Source: Hanleya hanleyi (taxonomy: Eukaryota > Mollusca > Polyplacophora > Lepidopleurida > Hanleyidae). Taken from it: a DNA stretch of 64,000 bases. Under the pieces are notes generated by a model. That model saw nothing but the letters and a program-made list of their open reading frames with translations, was not told the DNA's origin and did not search any database. The DNA is taken from contig JAVTVY010037044.1 in the NCBI GenBank assembly GCA_036873755.1, positions 62,001-126,000 of the forward strand, read 5' to 3'. Both the position numbers and the translations under genes were made by a program. Of the stretch, positions 34,180 through 45,699 are shown in pieces (position 1 is the stretch's first letter; every line of letters starts with the position of its first letter).

Positions 34180-34385
34180 AAAAAATGCAACAAAACACTT
34201 TAAGTTACAGTAAAACACTAGTATTTTATTTTAGAATACTCCACCTTGGCATCCTTACAAAGTGCTTAGAACACTTTTTGTGAAAGGTGTTTTAATATGA
34301 AACACTATATCTTTATAAACACTTTTCTGGGGGAAAATAGAACACTGTGTTTTGCTGTGAGACATTTAAAGTGTCTCGCGATTTT
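34180..34385. repeat. AACACT-rich border, right
   Basis: Dense AAAACACTT / AAGTGTTTT words ending at 'aaagtgtctcgcgatttta'. Partner of 28256-28560. Confidence 0.4.
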
Positions 34386-34399
34386 ACGGCGATAGAACC

Positions 34400-34535
34400 A
34401 GCTAGATTCACTCAAGGGTATAGTGTGGTATGTTTCCATAACCTGGGCGAAGGAGTTAGAAAATATATTAAGAAGTGGCGGGGGGGGGGGGGGCGGCGGA
34501 ACGAAATGCCTCTCCACCAAGGTAGCCCGAAAGCT
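34400..34535 (-). mobile_element. Fragment of the TTAA-flanked MITE
   Basis: Reverse complement of the left end of 11565-12750: 'caagggtatagtgtg', a degenerate 'gaaggagttagaaaatat', a run of 14 G, 'cgaaatgcctctccacca', then 'ggtagcccgaaag'. Its true terminus is decayed. Confidence 0.55.
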
Positions 34536-35204
34536 GTGATGACAGATCAACTGAAATAAGTAGCTCATCTCTGCTGTTAATTGACGAACATAGAAGGCGT
34601 CTGATGGAGTAAACGCTTCAACATGAGGTAAAGGTTGTACATGTAAGAATACCCCAAAAGGGGATTAGCAGTCCACCATATCTTTGCTGACAATACTGAA
34701 AACCGGTGTCTGTGTCTCTTTTACAGGAAACCAAGTTGTGTCCTTTTAACTTTCATACACATTTGACATTGGTTTTAACTGTCATATGAAAAATGTCTTT
34801 CGATCACTAATACGCTTGCTATTTAACGGGAGGCCGCTTCTGAAAAAAGCATAATATGAAAATGATTAATTGAACAAAAATGTCTACAAGATGACAAATG
34901 ATACTGAATATGAATATACAGATTGATGAACTTCATGAAACATGAGGAATGTTTCTGTAATCCATCAATCGTCCTCTCTCAATTACATTCTGGTTCGACA
35001 CATTTTGCAACATATAAGAAAAAATAAAGTGGATATTCCAGAGAGTTCCGGAGACTAATCAACCTCGCACATCCGCTTACATTCTGTAGTGCGCATGCTC
35101 ACATCTTCTTTCTTTCTTTTACGCTAGTAATTGTAATGTCCTATTTAAGTTCTGCAACCGGAGATTAGCATCAGATATTTCTGACTCGTCCATTAATTTC
35201 AACA

Positions 35205-35342
35205 CATGATGAGGGAGGGAGGGAATTTGGCTTAATGTCACACTCAAGTTTGTTTCACTCTTATGGTGACAGTCAGTTTGGCTGGTGGGGGAAGCCGGAG
35301 TACCCGGAGAGAACCACCGCCCTTCGGCAAGTAACTGACAAA
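35205..35342 (-). repeat. SINE-like repeat with (CCCT)n tail
   Basis: On plus it reads GGGA repeats, 'atttggcttaatgtcacac', then 'ggggaagccggagtacccgg' and 'cttcggcaagtaactgacaaac'. This sequence type with a simple-repeat tail recurs in marine invertebrate genomes as a SINE or LINE 3' end (recalled, not searched). Minus-strand orientation is inferred from the tail position. Confidence 0.45.
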
Positions 35343-35879
35343 CAACACATGATGAAGTTCTTTCGGTGATCTCTTTGCTATAAAATAGCCCCTTGACTTT
35401 GATGACATACGCATGATACTACTGGTATGTTGCCAATTAGAACGTAAGGCTTCTATCGCAAATAATCAATTTATATTTAGAACAGGTGTTGTTCGAACAG
35501 CAAAAGTATCTCCAATGATAAATTTGAAGATAAAAAAATGTTGAAATCTAAACACCTATTTCAATTTATACTGAATGATTAAAGAACATGTAGTTGCCAG
35601 TAGAATATATAATTTGTTCGAGCCCATCGGAATCAGTAGACATATCTGGCGGCGGTTCTATCACTATATGAACAACTTAACTGTAGCCAAGGAATCTAAA
35701 ATATACAGCAGCGCAACCGTTTTCGATTGATCAAAATATCTTCCAGGTCACAATCTATTTATTTTGTAGGCTTTTAAGAGAGTAACATTCCAGTAATATT
35801 GACGACTACTGAATATTGAATGCCGGATCGGACTGTTATTCGACATTGTGAATCACGATATCATATTACATGGATTAAG
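35343..35879. other. Non-coding AT-rich stretch
   Basis: No gene or repeat recognised. Confidence 0.4.
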
Positions 35880-36355
35880 TTAGTTATGTATTTCTTCGAG
35901 GAATTCTACGATTGGTTTAATTTCTATTTATTCAGTCACCAACAATGTCTGTATGCGAGAAACTCCATTGTCCCATTTCAAAGCATGAAAAGTTGACAAT
36001 CCCAACGGTTCATTCCAGGTCCCAGTTTATTTTTTCTATACATTAATGATATAAATAAAGTTACACAACCAACCAATATTTTCCATTTACCTGTGACCAC
36101 ATTCTCAGACAATGACATAGCAACCTAACCACAATCAACCTCTATTGAACTTGACAAAATGTATTATAATATTACACATCGAGTAAGAATCCATGGGGAT
36201 ACAATTAAAATCGCTGTCAGCTTTAAATTATTCGGAGTATATTTAAATGACGAACTTAACTGATATACCCACATTAATAGGATGTGTGAGAAAATCTGGA
36301 TAAAACTTGTTATTGTTATTAACCATGTAAAAAATATTTTATTTTCTATTACTCA
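35880..36355 (+). pseudogene. Degraded LINE reverse transcriptase fragment
   Basis: Around 36013-36100 a frame gives 'GPSLFFLYINDINKV', the RT motif B region typical of CR1/Jockey-type LINEs, followed by 'TTFSDNDIAT', a decayed motif C (FADD-like, with ADD changed to DND). Further on, 'LFGVYLNDELN.YTHINRMCEKI' matches the usual post-palm sequence. Frameshifts and stops throughout; no boundaries visible. Distinct from the LINE that starts just downstream. Confidence 0.6.
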
Positions 36356-36609
36356 ATGATGATTTGTGCAACATCTATTCCAAACACTTTTCACTGAACA
36401 GAGACCAGGGCCTATCATCCCCCATTCAGTTGATAGCTCAACCAAACAACATATCAATGGAGGCTTCAATAACAGCGGCAGGTAACGACGAGTGGTCATC
36501 TGAACAACCTGATGACCCAAATATTGTGCACGAGGCAGACGAGTACTACTAGCGTTGCGCTGGTGGTCGTGCGACACCTTCAAACAGTTTTTGTTCTGTA
36601 AACGAAACT

Positions 36610-37290
36610 GTGGACATGAATATTGAAATGGATTCTCATTTAACGACAAGTCATGAATTTACAAACAACGATGACGATTTACACCAGTACTTACATATAC
36701 GTAAACAAGCAAATACATGTGACATTGTTAAAATATGTGCGTTGAATATGTGCGGACTTAGATCCAAACTCTTGGCCCCAGATTTTGAAGGCTATATTTC
36801 AGATTGATCAGAAATTGGTCGAGTTGGTGTTGGTGTGGGTAACATCACCAGTAGTGGAGTTAGTCTAATAGACTACGCTATAGCATCACCATGTATGTTT
36901 CCATTGATTAACAATTTTGAAGTTTTGGAGTTTAATCCTTTGCTATCGGACAAGCATCATCCGATTGCTATGAATGTTTTAATTCCCAATGACATACAGT
37001 TGGATGAATATAATCAGAAACCCAAATTTACTCTGAGGAAATGGGACGAAAAAAAAGCAGATGAATATCACGACCAAATTAATAAAGACCTATTGCATGA
37101 ACTAGACATGGAATTGGATAAAATGCAGTTTACTGATGAACTTGCTTTAGATGGAGCGAGCAATATGGCATGTGAACTTGAGAATTTTGAACGGATGCCT
37201 GTCACTAAGGAGGGTGTGGATAATATTATGACTAGAATAAATACTATTTATATAGAAACTGCAGAGAGGGTATTTGGTTATGAAAAATAA
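36610..37290 (+). pseudogene. LINE 1 endonuclease region (internally deleted)
   Basis: Starts with 'KICALNMCGLRSKLL' (36730-36780), the usual opening strand of an APE-type LINE endonuclease, and ends with 'LLSDKHHPIAMNVL' (36940-36985), the catalytic SDH-like block (here SDKHH). Only about 30 codons separate them instead of roughly 200, so the catalytic middle is deleted; the junction lies near 36806-36834, where a TGA also ends the first frame. The following linker (to 37290) is open and highly charged. Confidence 0.65.
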
Positions 37291-37602
37291 TTAAACGGGT
37301 AGGATATAAATTGAATAAACCATGTTTTGGAGATGAATGTAAAGAGAAAAGGTGGCAGTTTACTTTAGCTAGAAGAGCAAATAAAAAATATAAATCTGAG
37401 CAGACCAAGACATCAATGAGAAAGGCCAGTAGAAACATTTTAATCGATATAAGGCTGAATGTGCTGAAAAAATGAGAAACCTGAATAAAATGACTCGAAA
37501 TCCTATTGGCGGCTTCTCAAAAGCAGTGATAAACGTACAAGTGCTACTGAAATTGACCTAGAATCTTTCACTGAATATTTCAAGAAATTAAACGAATGTA
37601 AC

Positions 37603-38839
37603 GTGACTAATGCTGGAAATCCTCTGTTGATCGAAGAAAGTGACACCCCTAATTTTTTGATTAATATGCCTATATCTGCCGATGAGGTAACAAATGCAAT
37701 AAATGACTTAAAGAAAAATAAGGCCTCGGGGATGGACAAAATTTGCAATGAATACATAAAACATACTGCTGATATTATGTACCAGTTTATGTTAAATTAT
37801 TTAATATTATTCTGGATTCTGGATTATCCCTGAATCTTGGCTGACTGATATGATAAACCAATAAAAAAAACAAAGGGAAAACAGATGACCCAGATAACTA
37901 TAGAGCAATCACACTACTAAGTTGTGTGGGGAAAACCCTCACTGCCATTATTAACAAAAGATTGTCGAATTATGCGGACTCTATCAGTCTTCTATCAGAA
38001 GCACAGACTCCATTCAGAAAGAATTATTCCACATTAGATAATATTTTTGCTTTACATGCTTTAATAGAAATTTTCATGTTGTCTGGGAAGAAACTGTATT
38101 GCGCTTTAGGAAGGCCTTCGATAAAGTTTGGAGAGAAGGCTTGTGGTATAAACTAGTAAAAAGTGGAATTAATGGTAAATGTTTTATGGTTATTCAGAAC
38201 ATGTATAACTCTATAAAATCGTGTGTTACGTCTGGTGGGAATATTGGAGACTTCTTTGATTGTAAGATAGGGGTTAGACAGGGAGAGAATCTATCCCCAT
38301 TGTTATTTTCTATATTCTTGAATGACTTAGAATCTTTCTTGGAAAGCGAAGGTATAGTCGGATTACAAAGTATTACAGATTGTGCTATTGATAGAATTAA
38401 TATTTTTATCAAATTGTTCGCCATTATCTATGCGGATGATACAGTCATATTAGCGGAATCCGCAAAAAGCCTACAAGATTCACTAAATGTGTTCGCTATT
38501 TACTGCAAGAGATGGAAATTGGAAGTTAACATAAAGAAGACAAAATGTAAGATCTTCGCAAAACGATTATCTAGAAATGTACCTACATTTACTTTTGATA
38601 ATGAGAATTTAGAAGTAGTTCATGAGTATTCATATTTGGGAATATATTTTTTTTTACGTACGGGTAACTCTAATAGGGCACGTAAGTGTATAGCTAATCA
38701 AGCCTCTAAGGCGGTCTTTTCTGTGGTGAGGAAAATCCAGAACATGTATCTGCCAGTTGACTGTCAGCTAAGCCTGTTTAAGTCTACAATAGAACCGATC
38801 CTCTTGTATGGCAGTGAAGTGTGGGGAATGGGGGCATAG
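37603..38839 (+). pseudogene. LINE 1 reverse transcriptase
   Basis: The fingers region is at 37640-37760 (DEVTNAINDLKKNKASGMDK). A frameshift follows near 37800-37870, then '..DNYRAITLLSCVGK' (37890-37935). The palm carries motif A remnants near 38100-38130 (FRKAFDKVW; the Asp-containing start is in the previous frame), motif B 'GVRQGENLSPLLFSIFLNDL' and motif C 'IIYADDTVILAES' near 38430. The catalytic YADD is intact. The last frame is open for 246 codons (38099-38839). Confidence 0.75.
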
Positions 38840-38940
38840 ATGTCCTAGAACGAGTACAATTAAAATTTTTGAAAAATATATTTGGTCTTAGAAAGTCAAC
38901 CCCGAATGATATGGTCTATGGTGAATAGGGAGTATTTCCT

Positions 38941-39468
38941 TTGGCTATTATAGTTAAAGTCCGGATGGTTTCTTATTGGTTAAAGTTGTTGGAGAATAAC
39001 GATAAAATCGCTTGTATTTTGCATAAGCTGCTCTTTGTAACACGATTGGAGTCCTCGTGGTTGTTAACAATTAAAAATATATTAGAAACTACTGGATTTA
39101 ACGATGTATGGTTAGCCCAAGACCGAATTAATAGAAAACATTTTGTTAAAATTTTAGAACGTAGATTGAAACATCAGTTCATTCAATCTTGGCAAGGTAC
39201 CGTACGACAATCGTCAAGGGGACATATATATTTATTATTTAAAGATGTACCAGGTTTTGAAGAGTACTTGAGCATCTTACCAGAAAAGAATAGAAAAATC
39301 ATCTCCAAATTTCGAACAGCTAATCGCAGACTACCTATAGAAACGGGTCGTTGGCAAAATATTCCGATAAACGAGAGAATTTGCCAAATTTGTAATTCCA
39401 AATCAATAGGAGATGAGTTACATTTTATATTTGAATGTTCAGCTCTACAGAATCTGAAACAAAAATAG
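38941..39468 (+). pseudogene. LINE 1 C-terminal domain
   Basis: Open for 175 codons after a TAG at about 38926-38928 that interrupts the polyprotein. Ends with 'RRLPIETGRW' and a Cys/His cluster 'ICQICNSKSIGDELHFIFEC' followed by a stop at 39466-39468. This CxxC...H...C cluster is the putative nucleic-acid-binding end of many LINE polyproteins. Confidence 0.7.
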
Positions 39469-40178
39469 TTACCAGAGTATGTTACAAATCATAATTACGT
39501 GCCTAGGGCTATTATATTAAGGAAATTATTACAGAATAACACCAAAAATATGTTGATGAAATTGTCAATATTTATTAAAATAGCATTACAAGTTCAAGGT
39601 TAACATTAATAATATTATAATGTATGTGAATGTTTTATTTTCCGCCATCTTCAAACAGAATCAAATATTGTACCTCGCGTACCACCGCGTGTTTTTTTCG
39701 AGTGAATAAACTATGTCTATGTCTATGACTATGACCTACTAATCCGGGAACCCCACCGTGCCTAGAATCCCACCTTGTTAATTAATCCAGCCATCTCCAC
39801 AAGTCTAATCCCGTCCTATTAAATATTTCTCACCTAATATAATGCTATTGTTATCTTACTTTTGACATTTACTCAAGGAACTGTATATATACTGCTTATT
39901 TATTTATTGATACCAGTTCAGTTCAGCGCTCAGAGTGAACGGACGTGCTTTTGCGTCCTGCCAATCCAGCCAAGCTTTCCCAGCCTTTGTGTTCCTCTGC
40001 GGTCTTTGTTCCCCGGCCTTTACAGGATTACCTAAACTACAACAACAGTGGGAGAAACCAGCCAGCCAGAGCTAAGTTTTGAATTCAATTTTTGCACCTC
40101 GACTAATATTTCCTATCACTAAAGTCACCCCTTACCAAATAACAACTAGTCCTGATCTAAACAAAAACAAATCAAACA

Positions 40179-41373
40179 ATGGAAGCCTCCCAATCCAGCG
40201 TTAAAACGACTAAAAGGAAACTCTCAGAAATCAACACTGATCAAACCCCACCTCACAAAAAAACACGCACCCTGTCCCAAATCCCCAAGTAGTCTAGCAA
40301 ATTTTATCGCCATCATTCATAGTTTAACTCAACTGAGAGCATGTAAATTCCCAAAGGCCAAGGTAGCAAACGATCTCAAAAAATGTGCTGGTGATGTACA
40401 TCAAATCTTTGAACTTCCGGGTGGTGATCTGAAAGTCCACTGCAAATCACAAACTTAGTACGACAAATTACTACGTTTAGACCTACTAGCAGATAAACCT
40501 GTCTCGGTAAAACAATTCATACAACGTAGAGAGCAATGCAAAGGAGTACTTTATGGAATTGACCTCAGTGTCAAACTAGAAGACATTTTCCCCACTCTCT
40601 CAAAACAAAACGTCGTATATGCCAAAAGAATGCAAAAGAACAAACAGGAAACGACAGGCATTATGCTAGTATTCAAAGGATCAAAATTACCGGAAACTGT
40701 CCGGCTATGGCTTCGTAACATTATAGTTAAACCTTGTTTTGACACACCAAAACGATGCCATAACTGTCAGAAATATGGTGGTCATATAGCTAGAGTTTGT
40801 AAATCCCAAGTTGTATGTGCGAAATGCTCTGGAAATCATAATTACGAAGAATGTACTGAAACAAAAGTAACATGTGTAAACTGCAAAGGCAACCATTCAG
40901 CGGCCTACAAAGGTTGTATAGCTTTCAAAGAGGCAAAAAGAGTTGAATTCACTAAAGCAGAAAAAGGGATTTCTTACGCAGAAGCTGTAACAGAAACCAG
41001 AATGAATAGAAAATTCAGTATAGAAATGACCACCGCTCTACACAATACAAAGGCAACTGAGACAATAGTCACAGCCGTGAACACAAACTCAGGTGATACA
41101 ATGGAGACCGAAAACAATGAACAAGAAACAGAAACAAAGAACCTAACCAAGCTAGACCTGTTGGGCTTTATCAACATTGTGTTAAACTCAGTTATTAACC
41201 CCCTGCAACCCGAGCTTGATAAGACCGACATGATAGTGAAAATTGCGCGGGACTTCCTTAATTGGGAGTTTAGCTCAGATGAAATTATTAACTGGGGGAA
41301 ACATCCGAAATACGATAAGAAAACATCCACACCTCTAGGAAAGTCTATCCCGGCCCTCAACATAACAACATAA
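40179..41373 (+). pseudogene. LINE 2 ORF1 (gag-like, three zinc knuckles)
   Basis: The ATG at 40179 opens a basic N-terminus (MEASQSSVKTTKRKLSEIN) that stops at 40290-40292; the rest continues in another frame, with a further TAG at 40456-40458, and is then open to 41373. RNA-binding gag. In the 40630 frame, three consecutive knuckles are visible: C43-C46-H52-C57, C63-C66-H70-C75 and C82-C85-H89-C96. The first has five residues between Cys and His (a doubled Gly) instead of the usual four. The downstream C-terminal region is Glu/Thr-rich. The knuckle triplet is standard for I and Jockey gag proteins. Confidence 0.75.
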
Positions 41374-41446
41374 GATAATCCACTTGGCAATGCATCAGTC
41401 ACAAAACAAGAGATATAACTAATAAAAAATTCAACAAAAACCAATT

Positions 41447-41990
41447 ATCAATACTCCAATGGAATGCCCGAAGCATCGGGAAAAACGGGGACAATCTTAA
41501 AGTCTTAGCAAATGAAATCAACCCAGATATAATTTGTGTTCAGGAAACATTTCTGAAGCCAGGAAAAAATAAATTTACAATAAACGAGTATAAGTCGTAT
41601 AGAATAGACAGACTTACAGGTGCACTAGGGGGAAACCTGATATTAATAAAAGAGGATCTGATTCACATCGAACTAGATGGCACGCCATCCAGGCCTTCTT
41701 CAATAACAAACCTATTAACATCATTAATTTATATGCCCCAGGAAGTCTAAAGAAAATCTCCTCAAAAGAACTGGACAACATCACAAAGAAATTTAACTCC
41801 CCTAAAAGGCCAAGTAGTGGAAAAATGGCTTGACCAAAATAACCTATGCTATTTAAATAATGGCCACGGGACGCGAATAGACATGAACACCGGTAAACTA
41901 TCTGCAATAGATTTAACTATTGTCCCCCTGATCTAGCTGTTAAATCCGAATGGGAAGTGATTCCTGACACGCTTGACAGCGATCACTTCG
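41447..41990 (+). pseudogene. LINE 2 ORF2 endonuclease domain
   Basis: APE-type endonuclease that would nick the target. Seen in order: 'LSILQWNARSIGKN' (first strand with catalytic Asn), 'DIICVQETFL' (catalytic Glu), then after a frame change 'INIINLYAPG' (about 41716-41745), another shift, 'GTRIDMNTGKLSAIDLT' (41870-41915) and 'LDSDHFAI' (41969-41995, catalytic Asp-His). Key residues are retained, but at least two frameshifts (near 41690 and 41930) break it. Confidence 0.7.
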
Positions 41991-43836
41991 CCATTCTGAC
42001 GAAAATTAGTATAAAACCGGACTCTGAAAGGACAGACGCCCCTCCAAAATTTCAGTACGCCAAAGCCGACTGGAAAAGCTTCCAGAAAGACTGTCAAAGC
42101 CTAAATCAAGACGAGATATTCAATTCCGATCCAGAGATGTTCAATGAAAACATTACAAATTCACTACTTAACATAGCACAAAAATATATTCCGATATCAC
42201 AACAGCGCCACAACAAAAACCCGGTTCCCTGGTGGAACCCAGAGTGTGCAAAGAATATTGCGGCCAAAAAGAAGGCACTTAGAAAATTCAAAAAAAGTAG
42301 GCTCCAAAGTGATCACGCTAACTACAAGGAACTCAAAATTATAGCTGAAAAAAGTGTCAAAGAAGCTAAATCAAAATGTTGGGAAGACTTTTGCAACACT
42401 ATAGATACCAAAACCAATTCAAAAAAAGTATGGAACAAAATAAAAAACATACAAGGAAAGCTAACAAACACAGTCCCTGTACTGAACAAAACTAAAAAAA
42501 CGAACAAGGAAAAGGCAGAACACCTCGCCGAATCTTTCGCTTCGAACAGTAGCGATAAGAACCTGAAACCAGAATTCAGAAAAATTAAGGAAGAGACAAC
42601 GATACAAAACGATCTGAACGATCATTTAGAAAACTATCTCAATGCAGACTTCAACATTAATGAATACCGCAAAGCTATACACTGTAAAAAAAAAGAGCTC
42701 ACCGGGTGAAGATAAACTAGGATACACGATCCTTAAACACCTACCTAATAAAACACAGAAGCTAATTTTGAAACTAATTAATGTCAGCTGGCAGACCAAA
42801 CAACTTCCAAGTAAATGGAAAACATCCATCGTTATCCCAATCCCAAAACCAGGTAAAGATCCATCCGACAGCAACTCTTACCGCCCAATTTCTCTCACTT
42901 CAAATCTATGCAAAATAATGGAAACCATGGTAAAGAATAGACTGGAATTTCATATAGAAAACTTATTAAACAAAACTCAAAGCGGCTTTCGTGAGAACAG
43001 AAGTACGCTAGACCATATAGCCAGATTACAACACTCAATAAAAAAGGGGAATGCCAAACATCAGTACACACTAGGTATCTTCCTAGACATAGAAAAAGCA
43101 TTTGACCTTGTATGGCAGGACGGCATAATTATTCAATTAAGCAGACTTGGAATTAAGGGAAGAATGCAACACTGGATAAAAAACTTCCTAAACAATAGAA
43201 ATTTTAAAGTTCGCGTAGGAAATACCCTATCCACCGACCATGAATTAGACAACGGTACCCCTCAGGGAAGCGTCATAAGCCCCACCCTTTTTAACATCCT
43301 CATCAATGGCCTAGCCAATGAAATTGACACGAAACATCCGGAAGTAGAACAGTCTCTACTTGCTGACGATTCTGCCCTCTGGAAAACCGTACGTTCCATA
43401 AAAAAATTTGACAGGTATAATGCAAAATACACTAGATACAATTAGCGGCTGGGCGGATAAATGGGGCTTCAAATTTTCCGCCCTAAAAACAACGGGCATT
43501 ATATTTTCAAACAATAAACACATTGACGTTAAACTAACACTAGGAGGTCAGAAAATTGAATTCAGAAATAGTGTTGACAGAAAACTCACATGGAAAGACC
43601 ACATCGACCAACTAGTCCTCCGGTGCAATAAAGACCTGAACCTCATGAGGTGTGTGTCTGGGACAAACTGGGGAGCATGTAAATATTGTCTGATAAAATT
43701 ATACCAAACCTTAATCAGGTCAAAAATAGATTACGGGTCCGTCGCCTACCAATCAGCATGTAAGACACAACTAAAAAGAATAGACAGCATCCAATATTCT
43801 GCTCTAAAAATAGCTACTGGAGCCTTCAAGGGATAG
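41957..43836 (+). pseudogene. LINE 2 ORF2 linker and reverse transcriptase
   Basis: The linker after the endonuclease is open at 41957-42709 (WWNPECAKNIAAKKKALRKF). A run of nine A at about 42687-42695 causes a frameshift into the RT frame (42642-43445). RT motifs: 'IPIPKPGKDPSDSNSYRPIS', motif A 'FLDIEKAFDLVW', motif B 'NGTPQGSVISPTLFNILING', and motif C 'LLADDSALW' (the FADD Phe replaced by Leu, which occurs in related elements). A further frameshift near 43408-43440 leads to the thumb (43408-43836), which stops at TAG 43834-43836. Catalytic aspartates are intact. Confidence 0.8.
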
Positions 43837-43945
43837 TCTTCAAATAGAAACCAATGAGAAACCTCTTCGTTTAAGACGAGAGGAACTGTCCCAGAAATAT
43901 GCAGGAAAAACTAGAGCTAAGGGCGATAATCACCCATGCCACAAA

Positions 43946-44820
43946 ATGTTTGAAGATAAAAGTGAATATGAATATTTAAAGAAAAACTGGGAAAAAGACT
44001 CCGCCCCTCTCGGCTATACCGTAAATAACCTATTCCAAGAACACGAAATACCAATCACACACATCTGCGACACAGACAAAATCACTAGGCCACCCTGGGA
44101 ATTAGAGTCGCCCCACGTGGACACAAGTATACACGACTACCTCACCCAGACTTTATTAGAGCCACCACCCTTGAATATATCAACCAAAACTGGAAAAATT
44201 ACTTAAAAATCTATACAGACGGATCGAAAAACTCGAGTAATAACACAGGATCAGCTTTTGTTATACCTGAGCTCAACATACAAAATGGTTTCAAACTTCC
44301 AGACAATATGTCTGTATACACTAGTGAACTGATTGCTATAATTAAGGCTCTCGAATGGATCATCGAGCACAAACCAATCCGTGCTGTGATACTCAGCGAT
44401 TCCCTTAGTGGACTCACATCCATTGAAAATTCTATATCTGACAGTAGATCTGATCTCATACACAAAATAGAATATATCTGTACACAAATACACAACGAGG
44501 GTATAGACGCCATTTTAGCTTGGGTCCCCGCGCATGTCAACATCAGAGGTAACGAAGCAGCCGACCAAACTGCCAAAGACAGTCTTGCAAAAACCACACA
44601 CGATGTGCCAATAGGATTAGGATATAAGGAACTCAACACTATCATTAGACGCAAAATAGATAGCAAGTGGCAAAAGGAATGGAACGAAGAAGAACGTGGA
44701 CGATGGTTACATAAGATTCTTGATGGAGAGAAAAGACAAATCCAAGGATTCCAGTTAGACAATAAGCGTGATGACCGCATCATCACAAGATTAAGACTAG
44801 GCAAAACCGGACTTATATGA
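43946..44820 (+). pseudogene. LINE 2 ORF2 RNase H domain
   Basis: After a short linker (43946-44206), the frame through 44170-44820 gives an RNase H fold: 'YLKIYTDGSKN' (first Asp), 'YTSELIAIIKAL' (Glu), 'AVILSDSLSGL' (Asp) and 'AWVPAHVNIRGNEAAD' (His and last Asp). All five key residues are recognisable. RNase H would remove RNA from the RNA-DNA hybrid during target-primed synthesis. The frame ends at TGA 44818-44820; the following codons continue in the same frame, so this is a single nonsense change. Confidence 0.8.
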
Positions 44821-45075
44821 CATCTGTCCGTGCTTCTGAAAAACACCTCACCACTCTGTACCGCATGCAACAATGTAGAAGAAACAATAGAACATGTCCT
44901 ACTTGAATGCCCTAAACACTACCCACAACGCGAGACACTTAGAAACGAATTAAAAAAATTCAACACTCCCTTAACATTACCAGCGATATTAAACCCTAAG
45001 CCCCCCATTAGAAAACAGGTATTCAAGTCCTTAATATATTTTATCAAAACTGCTGGCTATTATTCCAGTATATAA
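44821..45075 (+). pseudogene. LINE 2 C-terminal Cys/His domain
   Basis: In-frame continuation after the TGA: 'LCTACNNVEETIEHVLLECP' is a CxxC...H...C cluster as in related LINEs. The true stop is at 45073-45075. No overlap with the next feature. Confidence 0.7.
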
Positions 45076-45117
45076 CACTACCCCGTGCATACGCACCACT
45101 AACTAACAATGTCAGCA

Positions 45118-45505
45118 TTGGCCAAAATTTCTCTTTTGGAATAAAATTTAGGCAATGTGGGCACCGGAGATACCATGTTCCGTGTGGGCCGGTTGCCACA
45201 TTAGTCTCAAAAATCGGAGGCCAAGACCAATCAACATCCCTGCTACAATATTGGCCAAAAATCTCTCTTTCGCAATAAAATAGGCAATGTGGGCACCGGA
45301 GATACCATGTTCCGTGTGGGCCGGCTGCCACATTAGTCTCAAAAATCGGAGGCCAAGACCAAATCAACATCCCTACGACAATATTGGCCAAAAATCTATC
45401 TTTCGCAATAAAATAGGCAATGTGGGCGCCGGAGATACCATGTTCCGTGTGGGCCGGTAACCACATTCGTCTCTAAAACCTGAAGGTCGCTACCAATTCA
45501 ACAAC
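45118..45505. repeat. 133-bp tandem repeat, three units
   Basis: Units start at 45118, 45251 and 45384 ('ttggccaaaa'), giving an exact 133-bp period; the third is slightly truncated and more diverged at its end. Each contains 'gggc(a/g)ccggagataccatg', then 'ttccgtgtgggccgg'. The minus-strand ORF across the array encodes a repeated peptide only because 133 bp repeats line up within a frame; no coding meaning is claimed. Lies directly 3' of LINE 2, possibly its 3' untranslated region. Confidence 0.85.
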
Positions 45506-45699
45506 CAAGGACATAAATCATTAGCACACGTCCAAGAAACAACCACGCACACAGATAATGTCACTCACAAAAATGAATACTACACACTGTTTCATCTTAT
45601 ATTTTCAGAAATGGAGATGAACACGATGAAGACGACACAGACGAACAAGACCAGACATCAAACAGAACACTGATGACGACAAAAATTATTAAACAGCAC

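Larger units (their letters stand above)
36360..39738 (+). mobile_element. LINE 1, degraded non-LTR retrotransposon
   Basis: Ordered pieces of one element: an N-terminal segment (36364-36552), endonuclease ends (36730-37000), linker, reverse transcriptase (37600-38839), C-terminal domain (38941-39468), and a 3' untranslated end with 'gagtgaataaactatg' and a TATGTC repeat tail at about 39711-39738. At least four frameshifts or stops. The 3' tail type and the C-terminal Cys/His cluster fit Jockey/CR1-group elements; clade not fixed. Confidence 0.7.
39910..45075 (+). mobile_element. LINE 2, I/Jockey-type retrotransposon with RNase H
   Basis: Full-length layout: 5' untranslated region (from about 39910, start not defined), ORF1 gag (40179-41373), then ORF2 with APE endonuclease (about 41447-41990), reverse transcriptase (42642-43445), RNase H (about 44170-44600) and a C-terminal Cys/His cluster (to 45075). 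An RNase H domain downstream of RT separates it from CR1/L1 and points to the I/Nimb/Outcast/LOA assemblage. Broken by several frameshifts and stops, mostly single events, so it is relatively young. The 3' end is unclear because a tandem array follows. Confidence 0.8.

Noticed and set aside
44211..44873. 220-codon minus-strand ORF
   Set aside because: Shadow of the RNase H coding strand of LINE 2.
45044..45466. Minus-strand ORF coding a repeated peptide (GTWYLRCPHC..)
   Set aside because: It only reflects the 133-bp tandem repeat; no homology and no start context.
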